16,178 bases of DNA from Scatosoma sp045650185 (GCA_045650185.1 JAZRQY010000024.1:1-16178); one strand, 5' to 3'. Counted from the first letter of the stretch, positions 6,130-13,817 are shown. Notes: generated from the letters alone by a model not told the origin. Translations and numbers: made by a program.

Positions 6130-7449
6130 ATGAATAAGAAAACCGTAAAAGACATCGAAGTAAAAGGCAAAAAAGTCCTCGTTAGATGCGATTTCAACGT
6201 ACCTATGAAGGACGGCGTTATCACCGACGAAAACCGTATCATCGGCGCGTTGCCCACCATTCAGTATTTAATGGAACAGGGCGCAAAGGTTATCCTCTGC
6301 TCGCACATGGGCAAGCCCCACAACGTGTTCGACGCAAAGGTAGAACTCAACAAGAAAGAAAAAGCAAAGGTTGCGGCTCTGCCCGAGGCAGAACAGGCAA
6401 CGGCTACTGCAGAGCTTTTGGAAAAAGCGGCTAAGGACGTTAAGAAATTGACGCTCGCTCCCGTTGCGGCAAGACTCAACGAGTTGCTCGGCGGCAAGGT
6501 TGCTTTCGCCGCTGACGTAGTTGGCGAAGATGCAAAGGCAAAGGTTGCGGCATGCAAGGAAGGCGAATGCGTATTGCTTGAAAACCTTCGTTTCCACAAG
6601 GGCGAAGAAAAGAAAACGCCCGAATTTATGTCTACCCTCGCTTCGTTTGCAGACGTATACGTAAACGACGCGTTCGGTACGGCACACCGTTCGCACGCTT
6701 CCACGGCAGGTATCGTAGAGGCTGGCTTGGTAGAAACGGCTGCTTGCGGTTTCTTGATTGAAAAGGAATTGTCCGTTATGGCGGCTACCTTGGAAAACCC
6801 TGAAAGACCTTTCCTTGCTATCCTTGGCGGCGCAAAGGTTGCGGACAAGCTCAACGTTATCTCCAACCTTCTTGAAAAATGCGACACCCTGATTATCGGT
6901 GGCGGTATGGCTTACACCTTCTTGAAGGCGCAGGGTGGCGAAATCGGTACTTCCCTCGTTGACGACGAGAAGCTTGACTACTGCAAGGAAATGCTCGCAA
7001 AAGCGGCAAGCCTTGGCAAGAAGATCTTGTTGCCTATCGACACCGTTGCGGCAAAAGCATTCCCCAACCCTATCGACGCACCCATCGAAACGACCGTCGT
7101 TCCTTCCATGGCTATCCCTGCAGATATGATGGGCTTGGATATCGGTCCTGAAACGGTTAAATTGTTCTCGGCGGCAGTTGCTGAGGCAAAATCGGTTATC
7201 TGGAACGGCCCTATGGGCGTGTTCGAGAACCCTACCCTTGCTAAGGGTACGGAATCGGTTGCAGCGGCGCTTGCATCCGTATACGGCAAGGCTACCACGA
7301 TCATCGGCGGCGGCGACAGCGCGGCGGCAGTACAGATTCTCGGCTACGCAGACAAGATGAGCCACATCTCCACGGGTGGCGGCGCATCGCTCGAACTCTT
7401 CGAAGGCAAGGTTCTTCCCGGCATCGCTTGTTTGAACGACAAAGAATAA
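6130..7449 (+). CDS. pgk: Phosphoglycerate kinase with an N-domain insertion
   Basis: PGK transfers phosphate from 1,3-bisphosphoglycerate to ADP in glycolysis. At 439 residues it is about 40 longer than the usual bacterial 390-400. Substrate-binding residues are visible: RCDFNVPMKDG (D21, N23), R36 in ENRI, H59 in SHMGKP, LLENLRFHKGEE and GTAHRSHAST. The SHMGKP motif has Lys where many family members have Arg. The C-domain has LAILGGAKVADK, WNGPMGVFE, the nucleotide-binding IIGGGDSAAAV and the closing SHISTGGGASLELFEGK. The extra length is an Ala/Lys/Glu-rich stretch, about residues 67-105, between SHMGKPHN and LTLAPVAARL. TAAGGAG lies 12 nt before the ATG. It is first in its operon, 26 nt before tpiA; gap is not in the window. 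Confidence 0.96.
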   Translation: MNKKTVKDIEVKGKKVLVRCDFNVPMKDGVITDENRIIGALPTIQYLMEQGAKVILCSHMGKPHNVFDAKVELNKKEKAKVAALPEAEQATATAELLEKAAKDVKKLTLAPVAARLNELLGGKVAFAADVVGEDAKAKVAACKEGECVLLENLRFHKGEEKKTPEFMSTLASFADVYVNDAFGTAHRSHASTAGIVEAGLVETAACGFLIEKELSVMAATLENPERPFLAILGGAKVADKLNVISNLLEKCDTLIIGGGMAYTFLKAQGGEIGTSLVDDEKLDYCKEMLAKAASLGKKILLPIDTVAAKAFPNPIDAPIETTVVPSMAIPADMMGLDIGPETVKLFSAAVAEAKSVIWNGPMGVFENPTLAKGTESVAAALASVYGKATTIIGGGDSAAAVQILGYADKMSHISTGGGASLELFEGKVLPGIACLNDKE

Positions 7450-7475
7450 AAAGGATTCGCTAAGGAGAAACTACT

Positions 7476-8222
7476 ATGAGAAGACCTATTATTGCAGGCA
7501 ACTGGAAAATGAACAACACCGCATCGCAGGGCGTAGCGTTGGTGAACGCTATCGCTCCCCTCGTGAAAGAGGCGAACTGCGACGTCGTAGTTTGCGTACC
7601 CGCAATCAATATCCCTGCGATTGCAGAGGCTATTAAGGGCACGAACATTAAGCTTGGCGCAGAGAACGTACACTTTGCGGAAAAAGGCGCGTACACGGGG
7701 GAAATCTCCGCGGCGATGTTGCTTGAATACAACGTAGAATACGTTATCATCGGCCACAGCGAACGCAGACAGTACTTTGCGGAAACAGACGAAACGGTCA
7801 ACAAACGTACCCTCACCGCTTTGAATGCAGGCCTTACCCCTATCGTCTGCATCGGCGAATCCTTAGAGGAGAGAGAAACGGGCAAGACGGAAGAAGTGCT
7901 TGCTACGCAGATCCACGAAGGCTTGAAGGGTATCGAAGATATCACGAAAATCGTCATCGCATACGAACCCGTTTGGGCTATCGGTACGGGTAAGACGGCT
8001 ACCGCTGAACAGGCAAATGAAACCATCGCCTTCATCCGTAAGACGGTGGGCGAGATGTTCTGCCCTCATTGCGCGGCGGCGCTCCGTATCCAGTACGGCG
8101 GCAGTATGAACGCAGGCAACTGCAAGGAACTGATGGCAATGCCCGAAATCGACGGCGGCTTGATCGGCGGCGCTTCCTTGAAGGCACCCGACTTTGCAAC
8201 CATCGTAAACTTCGATAAATAA
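7476..8222 (+). CDS. tpiA: Triose-phosphate isomerase
   Basis: TpiA interconverts dihydroxyacetone phosphate and glyceraldehyde-3-phosphate. The 248-residue product is full length for a TIM barrel. The catalytic set is visible: lysine in AGNWKMN near the N-terminus, histidine in IIGHSERRQYF, and glutamate in AYEPVWAIGTGKTAT. The phosphate-gripping loops YGGSMNAGN and GLIGGASL are also present. TAAGGAG lies 8 nt before the ATG. It sits 26 nt after pgk with no terminator between, so the two are co-transcribed. A hairpin in the 106-nt gap after it may reduce or process the message before gpmI. Confidence 0.97.
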   Translation: MRRPIIAGNWKMNNTASQGVALVNAIAPLVKEANCDVVVCVPAINIPAIAEAIKGTNIKLGAENVHFAEKGAYTGEISAAMLLEYNVEYVIIGHSERRQYFAETDETVNKRTLTALNAGLTPIVCIGESLEERETGKTEEVLATQIHEGLKGIEDITKIVIAYEPVWAIGTGKTATAEQANETIAFIRKTVGEMFCPHCAAALRIQYGGSMNAGNCKELMAMPEIDGGLIGGASLKAPDFATIVNFDK

Positions 8223-8239
8223 TTTTCGGTCAATATTGG

Positions 8240-8276
8240 AGGGGGCATTTGGGCGGTAAACCCATACCTGCCCCCT
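8240..8276. repeat. REP-like palindrome between tpiA and gpmI
   Basis: Eight-base perfect arms AGGGGGCA (8240-8247) and TGCCCCCT (8269-8276) enclose a smaller GGG/CCC pairing (8251-8253 with 8261-8263). A loose T-rich stretch follows (8279-8292), so it could be a weak terminator or attenuator inside the operon. The right side, with flanking bases (8266-8280), is a 15-nt exact match to sequence within folA (about 4593-4607). This raises the idea of a dispersed palindromic repeat. Confidence 0.5.
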
Positions 8277-8328
8277 ACTTTTGTGTTTTGTGCATAGTTT
8301 TGCATATATTTGGTTATAGGAGAATACA

Positions 8329-9873
8329 ATGAAAACCCCTTACGCTCTTATTATTATGGACGGCTACGGCGTCAACCCTTCCAAGGATGGCAACGCAATC
8401 TTTGCGGAAGGCAGTAAGTATATCAACGAACTGCAGGCAAACTACCCCTCCACCATCATCGGTGCAAGCGGTATGTCCGTAGGTCTTCCCGACGGTCAGA
8501 TGGGCAACAGCGAAGTTGGCCACCTCAACATCGGCGCTGGTAGAATCGTGTACCAGGACTTGACAAAAATCACGAAAGATATTCGCAACGGCGAATTCTT
8601 TAAAAACGAACAACTCTTATCCGCAATGAACGCGGCAAAGGAAAACGGCAAGAAGCTCCACCTCTACGGCTTGGTTTCGACGGGTGGCGTTCACAGCCAT
8701 ACGGAGCACGTTTACGCGCTTGTGGAAATGGCGAAAAAGGTCGGGCTTGACAGCGTGTACGTGCACGCATTCACGGACGGCCGTGACGTTGCCCCCACTT
8801 CCGGCGCAGGATTTTTGAAAGAATTGCAGGACAAGATGGACGAGCTTTCCTTCGGTAAAATCGCATCCGTCAGCGGTAGATATTACGCGATGGACCGTGA
8901 TAACAACTGGGATAGAGAAGAAAAGGCGTACAATATGCTCACTCTTGGCGAAGGTAAGACCTTCGAAGGCACGGCAGAGGCTTGCGCCCTCGCATCCTAC
9001 GCAGAAGGCGTTACCGACGAATTCATCGTTCCCACCGCTCTGACGGAAAACGGCAAGCCCGTTGCCCTCATCGAAAAAGGCGACAGCATCATCTGCTTTA
9101 ACTTCCGCCCTGACAGAGCAAGACAAATCTCCCGTATGTTCTCACAAAAGGATTTCTCCGGTTTTGAAAGAAAGACGGGTTTCCTTGCGCCTAAGTACGT
9201 GGGCTTTGCGGTGTACGATTCTTCCTTTGAAAACGTTGGCGTGGCATTCCCTCCCGATGAGATCACGAACACCCTTCCCCAGTATATTGCTTCGCTCGGC
9301 ATGAAGCAGTTGCATATCGCAGAAACGGAAAAATACGCGCACGTAACCTTCTTCTTCAATGCGAAGTTGGAGGCTCCCGTAGAAGGCGAAACGCGTATCG
9401 TAATCCCTTCCCCGAAGGTAGCGACCTACGACTTACAGCCTGAAATGAGCGCATACCCCGTAACGGAAAAGGTACTTGAGGAGCTGGATAGCGGCGAATA
9501 CGACGTCATCATCTTGAACTTTGCAAACTGCGACATGGTTGGCCATACGGGCATTATGGATGCGGCTGTCAAAGCTGTACACGCTGTGGACGAATGCGTC
9601 AAGAAGGTCACCGACAAAATCCTTGCAATGGGCGGTAGCGCTATCGTAACGGCTGACCACGGCAACGCAGATCAAATGATTGCGGCAGACGGCGTCACGG
9701 CATTCACGCAACACACCACCAACCCCGTTCCTGTGATTTTGGTATCCAACCAATACAAGAACGTTTCCTTGCGCGAAGGCGGCGTACTTGCGGACCTTGC
9801 GCCCACCCTTTTGGACGTTATGAAGGTTGCTCAGCCCAAGGAAATGACCGGCGAATCGTTAATCGTTAAATAA
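8329..9873 (+). CDS. gpmI: 2,3-bisphosphoglycerate-independent phosphoglycerate mutase
   Basis: GpmI converts 3-phosphoglycerate to 2-phosphoglycerate through a phosphoserine intermediate with two manganese ions. It belongs to the alkaline-phosphatase superfamily. The 514-residue length is normal. Motifs in order are IIMDGYGVN (metal), GQMGNSEVGHLNIGAGR with the nucleophilic serine, HAFTDGRDVAPTSG, SGRYYAMDRDNNWDR, ICFNFRPDRARQI, HVTFFFN, ILNFANCDMVGHTG and VTADHGNADQM. All are typical of GpmI. A TAGGAG site precedes the ATG. It continues the pgk-tpiA operon across a 106-nt gap with the palindrome. No strong terminator hairpin is visible in the 124 nt before secG. Enolase, a frequent next gene, is absent here. 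Confidence 0.97.
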   Translation: MKTPYALIIMDGYGVNPSKDGNAIFAEGSKYINELQANYPSTIIGASGMSVGLPDGQMGNSEVGHLNIGAGRIVYQDLTKITKDIRNGEFFKNEQLLSAMNAAKENGKKLHLYGLVSTGGVHSHTEHVYALVEMAKKVGLDSVYVHAFTDGRDVAPTSGAGFLKELQDKMDELSFGKIASVSGRYYAMDRDNNWDREEKAYNMLTLGEGKTFEGTAEACALASYAEGVTDEFIVPTALTENGKPVALIEKGDSIICFNFRPDRARQISRMFSQKDFSGFERKTGFLAPKYVGFAVYDSSFENVGVAFPPDEITNTLPQYIASLGMKQLHIAETEKYAHVTFFFNAKLEAPVEGETRIVIPSPKVATYDLQPEMSAYPVTEKVLEELDSGEYDVIILNFANCDMVGHTGIMDAAVKAVHAVDECVKKVTDKILAMGGSAIVTADHGNADQMIAADGVTAFTQHTTNPVPVILVSNQYKNVSLREGGVLADLAPTLLDVMKVAQPKEMTGESLIVK

Positions 9874-9907
9874 TTCCAGATTTTTTTCGAAAAGAGCATA
9901 AAAATAC

Positions 9908-9936
9908 TTGCGATATTTTTGCGGGTATGTTATACT
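9908..9936 (+). promoter_or_regulatory. Sigma-A promoter of secG (extended -10)
   Basis: TTGCGA (9908-9913), 17 nt, then TATACT (9931-9936), with TG one base upstream of the -10 as in extended -10 promoters. Transcription should begin near 9943, giving a leader of about 55 nt before secG. It marks a break from the glycolytic operon. Confidence 0.75.
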
Positions 9937-9997
9937 TTTTTAAGAATTATGATATTTCGGCGTTGCCGAGAATAAAAATACGAAAAGGACAAAACCT

Positions 9998-10297
9998 ATG
10001 TTTATCAATTTATTAGCATCTGAGACCACACTTTTGATTCGTGATATTATCGCATATGTCACGATTGCTGTTATGGCACTTGCCGCTTTGGGTGCAATTA
10101 TCCTGATTTTACTGCAACAGAGCAACTCGTCGGGTATCGACGCGTTGGGTGGCTCTTCCGAAACCTTCTTTGGTAAGAACAAGGGCAAATCCTTGGAATC
10201 GAAGCTGAAGAAATGGACGATCATTTGCTTGGTCATCCTCCTCGTGTTCTCGGTAATCTACTTCGTTGTTCCTTACAACGCAGCAATCTGGGGTTAA
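9998..10297 (+). CDS. secG: Preprotein translocase subunit SecG
   Basis: SecG is the small integral-membrane subunit of the SecYEG channel. The 99-residue product has two hydrophobic helices, about residues 17-39 (IIAYVTIAVMALAALGAIIL) and 72-93. They are joined by the conserved cytoplasmic loop LLQQSNSSGIDALGGSSETF, whose LLQ-S/G-GSSETFFGK pattern is diagnostic. An AAAGGAC site precedes the ATG. A bidirectional-looking but clearly plus-oriented terminator follows 17 nt after the stop. In Firmicutes secG often precedes rnr and smpB, exactly as here. Confidence 0.95.
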   Translation: MFINLLASETTLLIRDIIAYVTIAVMALAALGAIILILLQQSNSSGIDALGGSSETFFGKNKGKSLESKLKKWTIICLVILLVFSVIYFVVPYNAAIWG

Positions 10298-10313
10298 TTT
10301 AGTAAAACCATTT

Positions 10314-10344
10314 AAGGCGGCTCATTCTTCAGCCGCCTTTTTTT
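10314..10344 (+). terminator. Intrinsic terminator after secG
   Basis: A perfect 9-bp GC-rich stem (AAGGCGGCT 10314-10322 with AGCCGCCTT 10331-10339) closes an 8-base loop. It runs into a T run to 10344. It stands only 9 nt before the rnr start codon, so some read-through or an unseen promoter is needed for rnr. Confidence 0.92.
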
Positions 10345-10352
10345 ATTCGATT

Positions 10353-12455
10353 ATGAGCATACAAGAACAGTTATTACAAGCCTTTGAGGAAGGCAGAATA
10401 AACCGTATGACGGCAGGCGACATCTGCCGTGTTTTCGCCATTCCTTTCCGCGAGAAAAAACGACTGACCACCGTCTTAGATAAGCTAGTAGACGACGGCT
10501 TGATTTTTCAAGACAACGGCGGTAGATACGGTACGGCAGAGGCTTTAGGACTGATTAAAGGGAAGATTTCGGGTAATGAACGCGGCTTTGCTTTCCTCGT
10601 CCCCGAGGACAGAACGGCGCACCCTGAGGATTATTTCCTTCCTCGGAAAAACCTGCACGGCGCGTTGCACGGCGATATCGTTTTAGCACAGCGCGCGTAC
10701 GGCAGAAGCGACGACGAGGCAGAGGTCGTCCACATTATAGAGCGTGGCTACACCGAAATTGTCGGCACCTTCACGAAGGACCGCTACGCAGGGTATTTAA
10801 CCCCCGACGAAAAACGCTTTTCCACGGAAATTTTCATCCCCCTGCACCGTTGCTATCATATCAAAAACGGCGTAAAGGCGGTGGCTCGTATCACCGAATA
10901 CCCTCACGGCAAAGCCCCCGGCGGCGAAATTATTGAGGTGCTTGGCGATGAAGAGGACTTCTTTGCAGAAGAACTGTCCATCATCCGTTCCTACTCCTTA
11001 CGCGAGGAATTTCCCGAAGGGATTGAGGAAGCGGCAGAAAAACAACAACAGCGTGGTATCACCCCTGCCGACTATGCAAACCGCCGTGATTTCCGCGATA
11101 AACTCATCGTCACTATTGACGGCGAAGATACACGGGACATCGACGACGCCATCTCCATTGAACGAGTGGGCGACGACTACCTTTTGGGCGTGCATATTGC
11201 GGACGTTTCCCATTACGTGAAGTATCGCTCCCCTCTCGATAAGGAAGCGCTTGCGCGTGGCACCAGCGTATACTTTCCCGACCGAGTCCTGCCCATGCTC
11301 CCCAAAGCGTTATCCAACGGCATTTGCTCTTTAAACGAGGGCGAAGACCGACTCACCCTTTCCTGCGTGATGAAGGTCAACAAAAAAGGAGTCGTGGTCG
11401 ACAGCGAGATTGTCGAAGGAATTATCCGTTCCACGCACAGGATGACCTATACGGAAATCACAAAAATGCTGGACGGCGACGAAGAAACCTGCAAAAAATA
11501 CGCCGACGTTCAAGACATGGTAGCCACTTTTGCGGAATTGACGAAAATTTTGCAGACGATGCGACAAAAGCGAGGCAGCGTTTCCTTGGACGTCAAAGAG
11601 GCGAAGATTATGCTTGTAGGCGACCAGATTCTTATTCCCGACTACAAGAGGCAATTCTCCCACGAAATCATCGAGGCGTTTATGGTGCTTGCCAACGAAA
11701 CGGTTGCAAGTTATATGCAATCCATCGAGGCGCCCTTCGTCTATCGTGTCCACGAAAAGCCGAACGAGGAAAAAGCGCAAGCCTTCCGTGAATTTGCGCA
11801 AGGCTTAGGCTTGAAGGCGAAATTCAACGCATCGGACGTACACCCGTACGATTACCAAAACCTGTTAAAATCCGCAGAGGAATTGCCTGCCTATTCCGTT
11901 CTCAACCGAGTCATGCTGCGCTCTATGCAAAAGGCGAGATACTCCCCTGAGAACGCCGGGCATTTCGGGCTTGCCAGCGAATGCTATTGCCACTTTACCT
12001 CACCCATTCGTCGCTATCCCGACCTGTGCATCCACCGTATCATCAAGGAAATCATCAACGGGAAATACGATAAGGCGTGCGAGGTTTACGGCGGGTTTGT
12101 CGAGGAAGCGGCGCAAAAGTCGTCCGACCGTGAAAGAAACGCCGCAGAGGCAGAACGAGAGGTAGACGCTCTGTACGCCGCAATGTATATGAGCGAGCAC
12201 ATCGGCAAGGAATTCCCTGCCGTAGTTTCGGGCGTGAGCTCCTACGGCTTGTTTGCCGAGCTACCCAACACCATCGAGGGCTTTATCCCGATCGAGTCGA
12301 TCCACGGCTCCTTTGAATGTATCCCCGAACGGTTTTTACTAAAGGGTAGCAAAGAGAGTTATTCCATCGGCGAGAGTCTGCGTATCAAGGTCGTTGACGT
12401 GGATTTCTACCGCCGTAGAGCCGTATTTACCATTTTAGAGAAGGTGTCAAAATGA
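10353..12455 (+). CDS. rnr: Ribonuclease R (RNB-family 3'-5' exoribonuclease)
   Basis: RNase R degrades structured RNA from the 3' end and, with SmpB-tmRNA, removes mRNA from stalled ribosomes. The 700-residue product has an N-terminal winged-helix-like part (residues 1-60). Cold-shock domains with RGFAFLVPEDR and EDYFLPRKNLHGALHGD follow. The RNB catalytic domain carries the metal-binding acids in TIDGEDTRDIDDAI, then GVHIADVSHYV, YFPDRVLPMLP and HFTSPIRRYPDL. A C-terminal S1 domain (VVSGVSSYGLFAEL) follows, without the long basic tail of E. coli. The ATG at 10353 is chosen because it starts the helical N-terminus; no SD precedes it. An alternative ATG at 10407 has GAGGAAGG upstream but would lose that helix. 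It overlaps smpB by ATGA. Confidence 0.95.
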   Translation: MSIQEQLLQAFEEGRINRMTAGDICRVFAIPFREKKRLTTVLDKLVDDGLIFQDNGGRYGTAEALGLIKGKISGNERGFAFLVPEDRTAHPEDYFLPRKNLHGALHGDIVLAQRAYGRSDDEAEVVHIIERGYTEIVGTFTKDRYAGYLTPDEKRFSTEIFIPLHRCYHIKNGVKAVARITEYPHGKAPGGEIIEVLGDEEDFFAEELSIIRSYSLREEFPEGIEEAAEKQQQRGITPADYANRRDFRDKLIVTIDGEDTRDIDDAISIERVGDDYLLGVHIADVSHYVKYRSPLDKEALARGTSVYFPDRVLPMLPKALSNGICSLNEGEDRLTLSCVMKVNKKGVVVDSEIVEGIIRSTHRMTYTEITKMLDGDEETCKKYADVQDMVATFAELTKILQTMRQKRGSVSLDVKEAKIMLVGDQILIPDYKRQFSHEIIEAFMVLANETVASYMQSIEAPFVYRVHEKPNEEKAQAFREFAQGLGLKAKFNASDVHPYDYQNLLKSAEELPAYSVLNRVMLRSMQKARYSPENAGHFGLASECYCHFTSPIRRYPDLCIHRIIKEIINGKYDKACEVYGGFVEEAAQKSSDRERNAAEAEREVDALYAAMYMSEHIGKEFPAVVSGVSSYGLFAELPNTIEGFIPIESIHGSFECIPERFLLKGSKESYSIGESLRIKVVDVDFYRRRAVFTILEKVSK

Positions 12456-12904
12456 AAATCATCGCAGTCAATAAAAGCGCCTCGTTTGAATACTTTATCG
12501 AGGAAAAATACGAGGCAGGTATCGTTTTAGAAGGAAACGAAATCAAATCCCTGCGCGCAGGCAACGTCAATATGAACGATTGCTTCTGTTTCGTGCGTGG
12601 CAACGAGGTAAACCTCAAAAATATGCATATCGCCTTCTACGAAAAATCGGACGGTTTCCACAGCCGTGATACCCGTAGGGATAGAAGGCTACTGCTCCAC
12701 AAGGGCGAAATCGCGAAGATTGCAGGAAAAATTAACCGCCAAGGCTATACCTTAGTTCCCTTGAAACTGTACTTTAAGGATTCCTTAGTCAAGGTAGAGG
12801 TTGCGCTCTGCCGAGGCAAGCATACCTACGACAAAAAGCAAACGATCGCCGCGCGTGACCAAAAACGCGCCACCGAGCGTGAAATCAAAAACGCAGGATT
12901 CTAA
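12452..12904 (+). CDS. smpB: SsrA-binding protein SmpB
   Basis: SmpB binds tmRNA and brings it to stalled ribosomes for trans-translation. The 150-residue product has the beta-barrel signature YEAGIVLEGNEIKSLRAGNV, the loop RRLLLHKGEIAKIAGKINRQ and the tail TLVPLKLYFKDSLVKVEVAL. The basic C-terminus DKKQTIAARDQKRATEREIK enters the mRNA channel. The ATG overlaps the rnr stop codon (ATGA at 12452-12455), implying translational coupling of two proteins that act in the same quality-control pathway. A terminator follows within 31 nt. The tmRNA gene ssrA, often close downstream in Firmicutes, is not in this window. Confidence 0.97.
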   Translation: MKIIAVNKSASFEYFIEEKYEAGIVLEGNEIKSLRAGNVNMNDCFCFVRGNEVNLKNMHIAFYEKSDGFHSRDTRRDRRLLLHKGEIAKIAGKINRQGYTLVPLKLYFKDSLVKVEVALCRGKHTYDKKQTIAARDQKRATEREIKNAGF

Positions 12905-12934
12905 GCAAATCCCCTGCGCCCACTCTAAAAAAAG

Positions 12935-12961
12935 AAAACGGAGCAACCGCTCCGTTTTTTT
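12935..12961. terminator. Bidirectional terminator between smpB and the nitrilase-fold gene
   Basis: Ten-base arms AAAACGGAGC (12935-12944) and GCTCCGTTTT (12949-12958) close an AACC loop. T runs stand on both sides: TTTTTTT on the plus side to 12961, and CTTTTTTT on the minus side. The stop codon of the minus-strand gene (12960-12962) overlaps its edge, so it probably ends both converging transcripts. Confidence 0.92.
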
Positions 12962-13631
12962 AATACATTTTTCGAGGGGGACGATACAACCCTCTACGCC
13001 GTGTTTCGACCAAATGGTATTCCTTAATACGTTCCAGCTCGTGCACGGCAAGCCCCGCAGGAGAGGCAAAGGCAAGTGAACCGTCCACCCCACCGACGGC
13101 AGAATACCCGATACCACAAAAACAGATGGGCGCGCCGTAGCAAAACGCATAGGCGCGAACCAGCACGCTCTCCACCCCGTTTTCCACCACTCCGTACGGA
13201 CAGACGATGACGTCCGCGCCGCATAAGGTCAACGATTTTACCACCTCTGGGAAATACAAGTCCTCTGCGATAATCACGCCGATTTTGCCTGCCTTTGTGT
13301 CGTATACTTTCAGCGCCGCGCCGCTGTTTCCGTCGCCGTCCACGACGTTTAGCATATCCGAAACCCCCAGCAACCTGCCCTTTTCCGCCACCACCGCAGA
13401 CTTTCGTTTAAACCCTTTCGTATCGGTGATACACCCACACACGACAACCGAGTTGGTCGTTTTGGAGAGGAGCGCAAGCCGTTCAAAATAATCCGTTTCC
13501 TCTTTCAATTCTCGTTCATAGCTCACCTCACCGAGGCTTTTAAAGCCCCCGACGATGACGTCGGCTTCTGCCGAAACCAGCTCCTTTTCCTGCGTATAAA
13601 TTGAATCACGACTGACAAAACAAATCCGCAT
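12960..13631 (-). CDS. Nitrilase-fold (carbon-nitrogen hydrolase superfamily) protein lacking the catalytic triad
   Basis: The 223-residue product follows the carbon-nitrogen hydrolase fold from end to end: the ADVIV strand (24-28), a GxITD strand near 66-70, GKIGVIIAEDLYFPEV (115-130), GADVIVCPYG, and SPAGLAV with a closing LYRP. Active members use a Glu-Lys-Cys triad. Here the Glu position after ADVIV is Gly (about G29), the Lys in the YRKxHL motif is replaced (SDML, 91-94), and the Cys of the ICYD motif is Ala (A122). The fold looks kept and the chemistry lost, suggesting a binding or scaffolding role; this is inference. I chose the ATG at 13631, with GAGGAGGGG directly upstream; longer starts lie before that site. 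It is not preceded by an obvious strong promoter and its partner is unknown. Confidence 0.75.
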   Translation of the reverse strand: MRICFVSRDSIYTQEKELVSAEADVIVGGFKSLGEVSYERELKEETDYFERLALLSKTTNSVVVCGCITDTKGFKRKSAVVAEKGRLLGVSDMLNVVDGDGNSGAALKVYDTKAGKIGVIIAEDLYFPEVVKSLTLCGADVIVCPYGVVENGVESVLVRAYAFCYGAPICFCGIGYSAVGGVDGSLAFASPAGLAVHELERIKEYHLVETRRRGLYRPPRKMY

Positions 13632-13650
13632 ATCCCCTCCTCTTGTCAGT

Positions 13651-13680
13651 ATATACACATCAAAAGGAAAATGTGCGTAT
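13651..13680. promoter_or_regulatory. Imperfect inverted repeat in a divergent gap (possible operator)
   Basis: Arms ATATACACAT (13651-13660) and ATGTGCGTAT (13671-13680) match at 8 of 10 positions around a 10-base spacer. The element lies between the divergent nitrilase-fold gene and the small membrane-protein gene. No strong promoter pair was found for either gene, so its role is uncertain. Confidence 0.3.
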
Positions 13681-13724
13681 AAATACATTATAGAGAGGGA
13701 ATACTCAGAAAGGAGGGCGTGAGT

Positions 13725-13817
13725 ATGTTTTTTTGGGGCTTAGTGATTGGTTTGGTGGTTGGCGTCAACCTCGGGGTTATTTTAATGGCGTTCTTCAAAA
13801 TCAACCGTCGGCAGTAA
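13725..13817 (+). CDS. Small single-pass membrane protein (30 residues)
   Basis: This short gene encodes 30 residues, MFFWGLVIGLVVGVNLGVIL and then MAFFKINRRQ. Residues 2-24 form one glycine-rich transmembrane helix and the end is positively charged, so the C-terminus should stay in the cytoplasm. The main support is an excellent ribosome site, AAAGGAGGG (13709-13717), 7 nt before the ATG, with a terminator 28 nt after the stop. The pattern resembles tiny clostridial membrane proteins annotated as DUF3789, but that match is from memory and tentative. No function is known. Confidence 0.7.
   Translation: MFFWGLVIGLVVGVNLGVILMAFFKINRRQ

Noticed and set aside
6268..7365. A 365-codon minus-strand open frame opposite pgk
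   Set aside because: Antisense to a clear phosphoglycerate kinase with its own promoter and ribosome site; the translated sequence is Cys/Arg/Phe-rich with no recognisable domain.
9874..9907. Intrinsic terminator after gpmI
   Set aside because: There is a T run but no stable GC stem before it; only weak TTTTCGAAAA-type symmetry is present.
12905..12959. tmRNA gene (ssrA) directly after smpB
   Set aside because: The stretch is only 55 nt and holds a terminator; there is no room for a tmRNA and no CCA-ended acceptor stem.
13678..13683. TATAAA as a -10 box for the small membrane-protein gene
   Set aside because: No acceptable -35 box lies 16-18 nt upstream; TTGTCA at 13643-13648 is too far away (29 nt).
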